Below, piece by piece: positions 34,613-41,222 of a stretch of 64,000 bases of DNA. Positions within the stretch are counted from its first letter, which is position 1. Every line of letters starts with the position of its first letter. Origin of the DNA: Hymenobacter mellowenesis (GTDB taxonomy: Bacteria > Bacteroidota > Bacteroidia > Cytophagales > Hymenobacteraceae). The notes below the pieces were generated by a model, which saw only the letters and a list, made by a program, of their open reading frames with translations, was not told where the DNA came from and made no database searches. The stretch lies in the NCBI RefSeq assembly GCF_030581005.1, contig NZ_JAUQSX010000016.1:1-64000 (forward strand), in the 5' to 3' direction. The translations under genes were made by a program, and so were the position numbers.

Positions 34613-36922
34613 ATGAAGCAACTTCTGATGCCTTTGCTGCTGCTCACCACAGCTTCCGCCTTCGCCCAAAAAGCCCCTGCCGCGCCCGAAAACCTCGTCC
34701 AATACGCCCACCCCATGGTGGGCACGCAGAAGATGGGCCACACCTACCCCGGTGCCACCGTGCCCTTCGGCATGGTGCAGCTCTCGCCCGATACCGACAC
34801 TATTAGCTACGAGCAGAACGGCAAGTACAACCCCGACATCTACAAGTACTGCGCGGGCTATAACTACGACGACAAAACCATCGTCGGCTTCAGCCACACG
34901 CACTTCAGTGGGACGGGGCACTCCGATTTGGGCGACTTCCTCATCATGCCCACCACCGGCCCGCTGCAGCTCAACCCCGGCACCGCCGACCGGCCCCGGA
35001 GCGGCTACCGCTCCGCCTTCTCGCACCAGAACGAGGTGGCCGAACCCGCTTACTACAAGGTAAAGCTCGACGACCACAACATCCTCGCCGAGCTCACCGC
35101 CACCACCCGCGTGGGCTTCCACCAGTACACGTTTCCGGGTACCGAACCGGCGCACGTCATCCTCGATATGATGGCCGGCATTTATAACTACCCCGATAAG
35201 AACGTGTGGAGTTACGTGCGCATCGAAAACGACTCGCTCGTGACCGGGTACCGCCAGACCACCGGCTGGGGCCGCACCCGCACCGAGTACTTCGCCATGC
35301 AGTTCTCGAAGCCCTTCCGCAGCTATGGCGCGAAGAAATACGATGCGAAGGAAACTTACCGGGGCTTCTGGGGCCGCTTCGACCAGAGCAAGAACTGGCC
35401 CGAGCAGGCCGGCCGCCAGTTGCGTCTCTACTTTGATTTCAGCACCGTGGCGGGCGAGAAAATCAAAGTCAAGTTTGCCCTTTCGCCCGTGAGCATGGCC
35501 GGGGCCGTGGCCAACATGCGCGCCGAACTGCCCGGCTGGAACTTCGACCAGACCCGCCGCGCCGGCCAGCAGCTCTGGCAGCAGGAGCTGAGTAAAATCA
35601 CCATCCAAACGCCCAACCGGGCTGATAAGGAGAACTTCTACACGGCCCTCTACCACGCCTGCCTCAGCCCCACCGTGTACCAGGACGCCGACGGCCAGTA
35701 CCGCGGCCTCGACCAGCAAACCCACCGTGCCGAGGGCTTCACCAACTACACCACCTTTTCGCTCTGGGACACCTTTCGGGCCCTGCACCCGCTCTTCAAC
35801 CTCATCCAACCCAAGCGTAATGCTGACATGGTGCAGTCCATGTTGGCCCACTACGACCAGAGCGCCGAGCACATGCTGCCCGTCTGGAGCCACCACGCCA
35901 ACGAAAACTGGTGCATGAGCGGCTACCACAGCGTTTCGGTCGTGGCGGATGGCGTCCTCAATGGCGCCGTGCCGCCCGCGCAGGCCGAGCGGGCCCTGGC
36001 CGCCTGCGTGGCCACCGCCCGCCACCGCTGGTACGACGGCCTGGGCGAGTATCTCGACCTCGGTTACGTGCCCAACGAGCGCAGCGGCACCTCCGTCTCC
36101 AACACCCTGGAGTTTGCCTACGACGACTGGTGCATTGCCCAGCTGGCCCGCAAGCTCGGCCACGCCGACCTGGAAAAGGAGTTCAGCAAGCGCGCCAGCT
36201 TCTGGCAGAACGTGTTCGACGCGCGCCACAACTTCATGCGCTCGCGTCTGGCCAACGGCAACTTCCGCGAGAAATTCGACGTGCTGAGCACCAACGGCCA
36301 GGGCTTCATCGAGGGCAACTCCTGGAACTACAGCCTCGCCGTGCCCCACGACCCCAAGGCCCTCATCGCCCTCATGGGCGGCAACCGCGTCTTCGTGCCC
36401 CACCTCGATTCGCTCTTCACCATGCACCTGCCCGACTCGTTCTTCGCCGAAACCGAGGACATCACCCGCGAGGGCATCATCGGGGGCTACGTGCACGGCA
36501 ACGAGCCCGCCCACCACGCCGCCTACCTCTACAACTACACCGACCAGCCCTGGAAAACCCAGGCCCAGGTCCGGAACATCCTCGCCCGCCAGTACCACCC
36601 CACCCCCGACGGCCTTGGCGGCAACGACGACTGCGGCCAGATGAGCGCCTGGTACCTCTTCTCGGCCCTCGGCTTTTACCCCGTCGCCCCCGGTTCGGGC
36701 CAGTACGCGCTGGGCAGCCCCCTCGTGCACGGCGCCGTGCTGCACCTCGAAAACGGCCAGTCCTTCACCATCCAGGTCAAAAACCAAAGCCCCAAAAACG
36801 TCTACGTGCAGCAAGTCACCCTCAACGGGCAGCGGCTCACGCAGCCGTTTCTGGCGCAGCAGGACGTGGCGAAAGGCGGTACGCTGGTGTTTGTGATGGG
36901 GGCGCGGCCGGCGCGGAAGTAA
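34613..36922 (+). CDS. GH92 family alpha-mannosidase, secreted
   Basis: A 769-residue protein with a signal peptide (MKQLLMPLLLLTTASAFAQ). Glycoside hydrolase family 92 enzymes are calcium-dependent exo-alpha-mannosidases. Family landmarks are HPMVGTQKMGHTYPGATVPFGM at the N-terminus, GFSHTHFSGTG, LWDTFRALHP, EGNSWNYSLAVPHD and the catalytic-region GLGGNDDCGQMSAWYLF. The full family length is present. No T9SS domain follows, so it is probably periplasmic. The last 36 codons (108 bases from 36815) recur at 37450, and in shorter form at 39051. The small gene at 36936 starts 13 bases after the stop codon. Confidence 0.94.
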   Translation: MKQLLMPLLLLTTASAFAQKAPAAPENLVQYAHPMVGTQKMGHTYPGATVPFGMVQLSPDTDTISYEQNGKYNPDIYKYCAGYNYDDKTIVGFSHTHFSGTGHSDLGDFLIMPTTGPLQLNPGTADRPRSGYRSAFSHQNEVAEPAYYKVKLDDHNILAELTATTRVGFHQYTFPGTEPAHVILDMMAGIYNYPDKNVWSYVRIENDSLVTGYRQTTGWGRTRTEYFAMQFSKPFRSYGAKKYDAKETYRGFWGRFDQSKNWPEQAGRQLRLYFDFSTVAGEKIKVKFALSPVSMAGAVANMRAELPGWNFDQTRRAGQQLWQQELSKITIQTPNRADKENFYTALYHACLSPTVYQDADGQYRGLDQQTHRAEGFTNYTTFSLWDTFRALHPLFNLIQPKRNADMVQSMLAHYDQSAEHMLPVWSHHANENWCMSGYHSVSVVADGVLNGAVPPAQAERALAACVATARHRWYDGLGEYLDLGYVPNERSGTSVSNTLEFAYDDWCIAQLARKLGHADLEKEFSKRASFWQNVFDARHNFMRSRLANGNFREKFDVLSTNGQGFIEGNSWNYSLAVPHDPKALIALMGGNRVFVPHLDSLFTMHLPDSFFAETEDITREGIIGGYVHGNEPAHHAAYLYNYTDQPWKTQAQVRNILARQYHPTPDGLGGNDDCGQMSAWYLFSALGFYPVAPGSGQYALGSPLVHGAVLHLENGQSFTIQVKNQSPKNVYVQQVTLNGQRLTQPFLAQQDVAKGGTLVFVMGARPARK

Positions 36923-36935
36923 TTAATAGTGCGCC

Positions 36936-37445
36936 ATGAAATGCCGTCACTTACTCGTAGCACTCTTGCCGTGGCTGATTCCAAATTTGGCGCGAGCACA
37001 ACAGCATAATGTTCGCCTAACAGTAACAAAAGCTGCCTATGACACAAAAGAGGGCTTTCTGACTCTGACAGGTCAGGTGCAAAACGACGATTCCACGCGG
37101 ACATTCCTGAAGCCTCAAGGAGACGGAGATTTCTGCCATCGGTTAACTTATGTAGAACTTCTTGATTCGAAGACCAAGAAGGAAAGCGTATATTTTCCCT
37201 GCAAGTGGGTTGCAGACTTAGACCACATTGCTCTCACTGATAAGAACACAGTAACCGTAGCGCCCGATAGCAGCTACAGTTTCACAATGAAGTTGAAAAG
37301 CCGAAGCTTCAATCGTCCTTTACTCCCTCGCCACTCATATAGACTAAAGCTGCATCTAAATCATCATGACATCTGCGGCGGCCAAATCTGCAAGGCATTT
37401 ACCGGCACCTTAGTCTCGAATGGGTTTCCCTTTACCATTAAATAG
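36936..37445 (+). CDS. Small secreted protein of unknown function (AT-rich, acquired?)
   Basis: A 169-residue protein with a signal peptide (MKCRHLLVALLPWLIPNLARAQ) and a mature part that looks like one beta-sandwich: VRLTVTKAAYDTKEGFLTL, YSFTMKLKSR, YRLKLHLNHHDICGG. Four Cys (FCHR, FPCK, DICGGQICK) could form two disulfides. I do not recognise the family. The gene is visibly AT-richer than the GH92 gene before it and uses codons such as ACA, CTA and TTA that are rare around it. It sits between the GH92 stop codon and a second copy of the GH92 3' end, which begins four bases after its own stop. Recent acquisition is likely. Confidence 0.65.
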   Translation: MKCRHLLVALLPWLIPNLARAQQHNVRLTVTKAAYDTKEGFLTLTGQVQNDDSTRTFLKPQGDGDFCHRLTYVELLDSKTKKESVYFPCKWVADLDHIALTDKNTVTVAPDSSYSFTMKLKSRSFNRPLLPRHSYRLKLHLNHHDICGGQICKAFTGTLVSNGFPFTIK

Positions 37446-37449
37446 AGCA

Positions 37450-37557
37450 GTCACCCTCAGCGGACAACAGCTGACGCAGCCGTTTCTGGCGCAGCAAGAC
37501 GTGGCGAAGGGCGGCACGCTGGTGTTTGTGATGGGGGCGCGGCCGGCGCGGAAATAA
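37450..37557 (+). pseudogene. GH92 3' tail, orphan copy 2
   Basis: A 108-base segment reads in frame VTLSGQQLTQPFLAQQD and so on to ARPARK and a TAA stop. It differs from the real GH92 end (36815-36922) at about ten bases, mostly third positions, and by two residues. Length and stop codon are identical, but nothing of the mannosidase precedes it. Confidence 0.88.
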
Positions 37558-37586
37558 ATTATTGCCCTACTAGCAACTAATACAGC

Positions 37587-38099
37587 ATGCTTGCCGGCCT
37601 CTTTCTCATCCCGCTGACTTTATTGCTACTGGCAGTTTGGGCGCTAACCAGGAAAGCTTTTTTTGGCAAAGCGCTGGGCGTCATCTGGCTTTCTGTCATA
37701 ATGCTTGGTGTTTTCTCAACCATTGCCCGGCCCCTGTTTGAGAAGAAAGTTCTCAAGCAGAAAGACTACTATGGCGAGTACGTCATTGACCGCAGCTATT
37801 TCCCGGGCAAACAAGCCGACTGGCAATACAACAACTTCCACTTCACCATTAACCCCGATAATTCCATCCGCTTCTACTCAACTCCCAAGGATGGGCCGGC
37901 AACAGTGTATGAAGGACGTATTTCAACTTCCGCTCCCTACGGTTCCGCCCGGCTCCTTATTCACATGCCCGCGCCGACGCACCACGTTTTGGCCTCCAAC
38001 CCCACCGTGTACCGCAGTATATGGAGCTTTATTCTGGTGTTCAACTCGCCCAAATTCGGCAATATGTACTTCAAGAAAGGCAAATGGCAACCGCTGTAA
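37587..38099 (+). CDS. Membrane-anchored protein of unknown function
   Basis: A 170-residue protein with two N-terminal hydrophobic segments (about residues 1-19 and 29-48: LFLIPLTLLLLAVWAL and ALGVIWLSVIMLGVFS), then a soluble ~120-residue domain. The latter contains YYGEYVIDRSYFPGKQADW and ends SPKFGNMYFKKGKWQPL. Family not recognised; the start of the soluble part resembles small beta-rich lipocalin-like folds, which is a guess. Its C-terminal ~35 residues recur in a mosaic remnant at 38921-39034 (PKFGNMYFKKGTWKPL), showing that a second, diverged copy once existed. It is less GC-rich than the flanks. Confidence 0.6.
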   Translation: MLAGLFLIPLTLLLLAVWALTRKAFFGKALGVIWLSVIMLGVFSTIARPLFEKKVLKQKDYYGEYVIDRSYFPGKQADWQYNNFHFTINPDNSIRFYSTPKDGPATVYEGRISTSAPYGSARLLIHMPAPTHHVLASNPTVYRSIWSFILVFNSPKFGNMYFKKGKWQPL

Positions 38100-38169
38100 C
38101 GCCATCGGCCGACGCTCTACAATTAACACAGCGCTACTGAAAGCAAGTTGGCATTTGCCCAATCAAAGA

Positions 38170-38215
38170 AGCCCCGCCGGCTCGCCCCCACTGCTGGAAA
38201 CGGCCCGACGGGGCT
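38170..38215 (-). terminator. Probable terminator of the hendecad-repeat protein gene
   Basis: Stem agccccg / cggggct with partly paired interior, followed on the minus strand by cttcttt. The stem is short, so the assignment is moderate. Confidence 0.5.
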
Positions 38216-38251
38216 CCTAAAAACAAGCACCGGCACTGCCGGCGTGCGACC

Positions 38252-38656
38252 TTAGCGCTTGTTGCGCGTGAGCAGGAACGTGAGGCCGGCGGCCAGCAGG
38301 GCAGCCACCACCACTTTCTGCGTCGTGGACAGGTCCTCGAACGCATCGACCAGCTTCTCGCCGACTTTCTTCGCGTAGTCCGGCGTGTGGTCGAGCACGG
38401 CGTCTTTGGCGTCGGCGGCTTTGTCGAACAGTTTGCTCTTGGCGTCGGCGGCCTTGTCGAGCAGGCTGTCTTTTGCATCAGCGGCCTTATCGAGCAGGTC
38501 GTCTTTCAGGTCGGCGGCTTTGTCGAGCAGGTCGTCTTTCACATCAGCGGCCTTGTCGAGCAAGTCCTTGGCTTTATCGGAGGTGGCGGAAGTCGCGTCG
38601 TCGAGCAGGTCTTTGGCTTTGTCGGCGGCGTCGTTGAGGGCTTCGGGCAATTTCAT
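38252..38656 (-). CDS. Hendecad-repeat amphipathic helix protein with C-terminal membrane segment
   Basis: A 134-residue protein. Residues ~10-90 contain about seven copies of an 11-residue repeat of the form DKAADxKDxLL, as in apolipoprotein-like or LEA-like helices. The repeats are visible in the DNA as 33-base units (38390-38590). Residues ~107-130 (LSTTQKVVVAALLAAGLTFLL) form one membrane helix with a short basic tail (TRNKR). The same STTQKVV...ALLAAGL segment occurs in the protein at 41223. A stress or envelope role, in the manner of YtxH/CsbD-type proteins, is plausible but unproven. Confidence 0.7.
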   Translation of the reverse strand: MKLPEALNDAADKAKDLLDDATSATSDKAKDLLDKAADVKDDLLDKAADLKDDLLDKAADAKDSLLDKAADAKSKLFDKAADAKDAVLDHTPDYAKKVGEKLVDAFEDLSTTQKVVVAALLAAGLTFLLTRNKR

Positions 38657-38794
38657 GACAGTGGGTCGTAATGGTTGAGTTTACCGCTACTTACGGCAAG
38701 ACCGAAGCGCACGTTCCCAATTATTTACCTTCGGCATTGTTCAGACTCCCGCCGAACCCGCCCGCCCCGTCGTCATCCGCCTCCCCCCGGCCCC

Positions 38795-39034
38795 GACGGC
38801 CTACCCGATGCCGCCATCACCGAAATCCGCGTCGACTTTTCCGCCCCCATGGCCCGTTTCACCGGCACCGATTAGGGCCCCGGCGGCGCAGTCCAGTGGC
38901 CCATGGTGACGGCGCACCACATGCTAACCACCGCCCCCACCGTATACCGCGACGTGCGGAGGTTCTTCTTGGCGTTTAACCAGCCGAAGTTTGGCAACAT
39001 GTACTTCAAAAAAGGAACGTGGAAACCATTATAG
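38795..39034 (+). pseudogene. Chimeric remnant: protease C-terminal domain plus tail of the 37587 gene
   Basis: One reading frame, interrupted by a TAG at 38873, encodes DGLPDAAITEIRVDFSAPM, then FTGTD, stop, GPGG. This parallels DGLLDASVKELRFTFSAPM and YTGTGYGPGG of the protease gene at 45561; the stop falls where that gene has TAC (Tyr). After a junction near 38921 it continues APTVYRDVRRFFLAF and PKFGNMYFKKGTWKPL, a diverged copy of the end of the gene at 37587. It has no start and cannot be functional as such. Confidence 0.75.
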
Positions 39035-39050
39035 TTGCGCAAACCCGTAA

Positions 39051-39137
39051 AGGCTCACGCAGCCGTTTCCGGCGCAACAGGACGTGGCCAAGGGCGGCGT
39101 GTTGGTATTTGTGATGGGGTCACGGCCGACCAAGTAA
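39051..39137 (+). pseudogene. GH92 3' tail, orphan copy 3
   Basis: Twenty-eight codons plus TAA read RLTQPFPAQQDVAKGG, VLVFVMGSRPTK. They align with the last codons of the GH92 gene but are more diverged than copy 2. The segment starts 17 bases after the stop of the 38795-39034 remnant. Confidence 0.82.
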
Positions 39138-39170
39138 ACACTAACGCTTGCTGTATCTCAAACAACAAAA

Positions 39171-39186
39171 GATACTTATTGTCTAC
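39171..39186. promoter_or_regulatory. C-box-like half-site in front of the methyltransferase gene
   Basis: The sequence gatacttattgtctac shares TACTTATTGTC with both arms of the palindrome in front of the C gene at 40930. It overlaps the expected -33 region of the methyltransferase promoter. Confidence 0.55.
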
Positions 39187-39205
39187 TAATCCATCCACTG
39201 ACCTG

Positions 39206-39213
39206 TATCTTTG
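39206..39213 (+). promoter_or_regulatory. Promoter -7 box of the methyltransferase gene (leaderless transcript)
   Basis: TATCTTTG matches the Bacteroidota consensus and lies only four bases before the ATG at 39218. Transcription should therefore start at or next to the first codon. Confidence 0.65.
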
Positions 39214-39217
39214 AGCT

Positions 39218-40150
39218 ATGGACTTGTTTGAGGAAATGCAGGGCGCAAAGCCATTTTTAAAATGGGCGGGTGGCAAGCGTCAGCTGATTCCCGCCATTCA
39301 AGCCGCCCTGCCGGACAGCCTACGCCATGCGCATAACCTGACCTATGTCGAGCCATTTATTGGCGGCGGGGCGGTGCTGTTCTGGATGCTTCAAGCTTAT
39401 CCCAATATTCGGCAGGCCATTATCAACGACATTAACCCTGACCTGGCAACCGCCTATCAGGTCGTTCAGCAGCGCCCGCAGGAATTAATCAAAGCCCTGA
39501 TGGCTATCCAAGAGGCTTACTATCGCCTGCCTTCCGAAATAGTCCGTCGCGCTTACTTTGAGGAGCTACGCGCCGAGTTCAACACGCGGCCACTGGAGGC
39601 CGTGCGCAATACTGCCGTGCTCATATTCCTCAACCGGACTTGTTTCAATGGCCTCTATCGCGTCAATAGCAAAGGCGGGTTCAACGTGCCGTTTGGGCGC
39701 TACGAACAGCCGGCTATTTGCCACCCGCAAACCATTCTGGCCGATAGCCAGCTGCTGGCCCGCGTCACTATCCTGCAGGGCGATTTTGCGCAGGTCCTGG
39801 ACCACGCGCCCGCCAACAGCTTCTTCTATTTCGACCCGCCTTACAAGCCGCTGAGCAAGACTGCCGCTTTCAACGCCTACGCTACCGAAACCTTCGATGC
39901 CACCTCGCAGGAGCGGTTGGCCACCTTCTGCCGCGAGCTGGATGCACGAGGAAACCAGTGGCTCCTGAGCAACTCGGACCCGCAAAACACCGATGCCGCC
40001 GATTCTTATTTTGATGATTTGTATGCCGATTTCACCATCCGGCGAATTCAGGCCAAGCGGCACATCAATTCCAAAGCAGAGGGCCGAGGCAAAATAAGTG
40101 AGCTATTGATTAGCAACTACGTGCCCGCGCCGGAAGCGCAATTTGCCTAA
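39218..40150 (+). CDS. Dam-family DNA adenine-N6 methyltransferase of a type II R-M system
   Basis: A 310-residue cytosolic D12-class alpha-group methyltransferase that puts a methyl group from S-adenosylmethionine on adenine. Motif X/I is FLKWAGGKRQL (residues 13-23) and FIGGGAVLF; the catalytic motif IV is DPPY at 206-209, followed by KPLSKTAAFNAY. That run resembles Dam and DpnII-type enzymes that modify GATC; GATC specificity here is an inference. The gene converges with the nuclease gene, whose stop is 20 bases away. A C-box-like site overlaps its promoter, so the controller protein may repress it. It is less GC-rich than the neighbouring glycosidase gene, as expected for a mobile R-M system. 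Confidence 0.92.
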   Translation: MDLFEEMQGAKPFLKWAGGKRQLIPAIQAALPDSLRHAHNLTYVEPFIGGGAVLFWMLQAYPNIRQAIINDINPDLATAYQVVQQRPQELIKALMAIQEAYYRLPSEIVRRAYFEELRAEFNTRPLEAVRNTAVLIFLNRTCFNGLYRVNSKGGFNVPFGRYEQPAICHPQTILADSQLLARVTILQGDFAQVLDHAPANSFFYFDPPYKPLSKTAAFNAYATETFDATSQERLATFCRELDARGNQWLLSNSDPQNTDAADSYFDDLYADFTIRRIQAKRHINSKAEGRGKISELLISNYVPAPEAQFA

Positions 40151-40170
40151 TTCCGCTGGCTCGCAACTAC

Positions 40171-40737
40171 TCACAACCCTAATTCTTCCAGCGGAATTTC
40201 CTTGAAGAAATAGCGACAGCCCACTTCCTCAATGTATTCCAGCACATCGCGGTAAGACGGGTCCCGAAACCAGTCATTCAGCAGGTAATAAAATTCTACG
40301 CGCAGGCCCAACGGGGCCACTAGCTTCTCGTATTGCCGCTTTTTGAAATGGCAGGTTTGGAGCTTCTCATCTACCGAGCCCGAACCAGCCTGGAATTTCT
40401 TCTCGATGATGTACAGCGTACCGCCGACCAAAACGGCTCCATCGGGCAATAGCCGCTTGCTTACCAGTTGCGTGTAATCAATGCCCCGGGCCGCTAGCAG
40501 ATTTTTGTAGAGCTTGTTTTTTTCAAACAATACGCCCACCGGCAACGTCGTAGCCCGGTCCACCACGGTATCGCCGTGTAGCGCATAGCGTGGATGTTCC
40601 AAGAATGCATCACGTAATTCCGTACTGCGTTCAAATTCCAATCCATTGCGATTGGTGTTAGCACCGCCACCGGAAGTATTAAATGGGCGTATCAATAGCT
40701 GATTCGTAACGGGTAAAAAATTTCGGCAACGAAACAC
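40171..40737 (-). CDS. Probable type II restriction endonuclease (PD-(D/E)xK fold)
   Basis: A 188-residue protein encoded in the classic place: after a C-protein gene and tail to tail with the cognate methyltransferase. A PD...ExK active site is readable as PDGAVLV then IIEKKFQ, with Asp99, Glu112 and Lys114. An upstream Glu is in GLEFERST. The phrases VGVLFEKNKLYKNLL and LVSKRLLPDG are distinctive, but I cannot name the family. The ATG at 40737 overlaps the end of the C gene by 59 bases; a later start near the C stop (a TTG around residue 15) is possible and would fit translational coupling. It should cut the sequence protected by the adjacent methyltransferase. Confidence 0.75.
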   Translation of the reverse strand: MFRCRNFLPVTNQLLIRPFNTSGGGANTNRNGLEFERSTELRDAFLEHPRYALHGDTVVDRATTLPVGVLFEKNKLYKNLLAARGIDYTQLVSKRLLPDGAVLVGGTLYIIEKKFQAGSGSVDEKLQTCHFKKRQYEKLVAPLGLRVEFYYLLNDWFRDPSYRDVLEYIEEVGCRYFFKEIPLEELGL

Positions 40738-40924
40738 CCAACGTCCGGCACAAAGTCAGGATATTAAGCAGTGATGGATTTCGTTCACCGCGCTCTATTT
40801 GACCAATGTAAGTTCGATGAAAGCCGCACCGGCTAGCCAGTTCTTCCTGCGAAAGATGTTGCTCAATGCGCCAGTGGCGAACCTCTTGCCCAAATGCTTT
40901 TAATGTTTGTTCCCGCACCCTCAA
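40679..40924 (-). CDS. Controller (C) protein, XRE-family regulator of the R-M system
   Basis: An 81-residue helix-turn-helix protein. The HTH is EQHLSQEELASRCGFHRTYI and the signature GQIERGERNPSL is typical of R-M controller proteins. They delay nuclease expression until DNA is methylated. The frame has no ATG: an in-frame TAG lies three codons before a TTG at 40924, with a GTG two codons later, so it must start at TTG or GTG. A perfect palindrome (40930-40967) ends five bases before the start codon. The gene overlaps the nuclease gene, indicating a C-R operon with autoregulation. Confidence 0.88.
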   Translation of the reverse strand: MRVREQTLKAFGQEVRHWRIEQHLSQEELASRCGFHRTYIGQIERGERNPSLLNILTLCRTLGVSLPKFFTRYESAIDTPI

Positions 40925-40929
40925 AACAC

Positions 40930-40967
40930 GCTACTTATTGTCGGCACAACAACCGACAATAAGTAGC
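40930..40967. promoter_or_regulatory. C-box palindrome controlling the C-R operon
   Basis: Perfect 15-bp arms gctacttattgtcgg and ccgacaataagtagc flank an 8-base spacer. The core ACTTATTGTC resembles known controller boxes of the ACTTATAGTC type. It abuts the C start codon, and a related half-site lies before the methyltransferase gene. Confidence 0.75.
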
Positions 40968-41049
40968 ATTTCAAACACCGCCCTTAATAGAAAAACCCGC
41001 TCGCTCCCCCACCTGAAGCGGGCGGCTTCGTTTCCAAATCTACCGAAAC

Positions 41050-41142
41050 CTACGCCGCAGCCGGTTTCTCCTTGCCGCCCCCGCCGCCGGAGTTGATAAT
41101 CTTGTGGGCCTGCGTGTAGCCGTTGTAGCGGATGGCCCAATA
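41050..41142 (-). pseudogene. Orphan C-terminal coding tail of an unknown gene
   Basis: On the minus strand an open stretch reads YWAIRYNGYTQAHKIINSG, a glycine run, and KEKPAAA followed by TAG. An upstream TGA at about 41142 closes the frame. It looks like the real C-terminus of a protein, without its body. I cannot identify the parent. Confidence 0.5.
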
Positions 41143-41158
41143 TACTCCTCACGCAAAA

Positions 41159-41203
41159 AGCCCCGCCGGCCCGTCCCCGCAAAGGGTTCGGCCCGGCGGG
41201 GCT
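41159..41203 (-). terminator. Terminator of the PA2169-like gene
   Basis: Stem agccccgccgg / ccggcggggct, with further internal pairing (ggcccg / cggccc region). It is followed on the minus strand by five T. It lies 20 bases past the stop codon at 41223. Confidence 0.82.
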
Positions 41204-41222
41204 CACTCGGCAGCAACGGCAA

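Larger units (their letters stand above)
38657..39217. other. Mosaic intergenic region of gene remnants and R-M promoter
   Basis: In order, this region holds the upstream sequence of the hendecad gene, an in-frame remnant (38795-39034) made of pieces resembling two genes of this window, a third GH92 tail (39051-39137), and the promoter and C-box-like site of the methyltransferase (39171-39213). Confidence 0.7.
40925..41222. other. C-operon control region, orphan gene tail and terminator
   Basis: This stretch contains the C-box palindrome (40930-40967), an orphan C-terminal coding tail on the minus strand (41050-41142) and the terminator at 41159. No intact gene was found. Confidence 0.7.

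Noticed and set aside
34601..36814. Minus-strand open frame opposite the GH92 gene
   Set aside because: It covers the mannosidase whose motifs are all on the plus strand; the antisense translation has no family features.
38390..38590. Regular 33-base repeats as a possible CRISPR array
   Set aside because: Units are directly adjacent with no unique spacers, and they encode an 11-residue helix repeat in frame.
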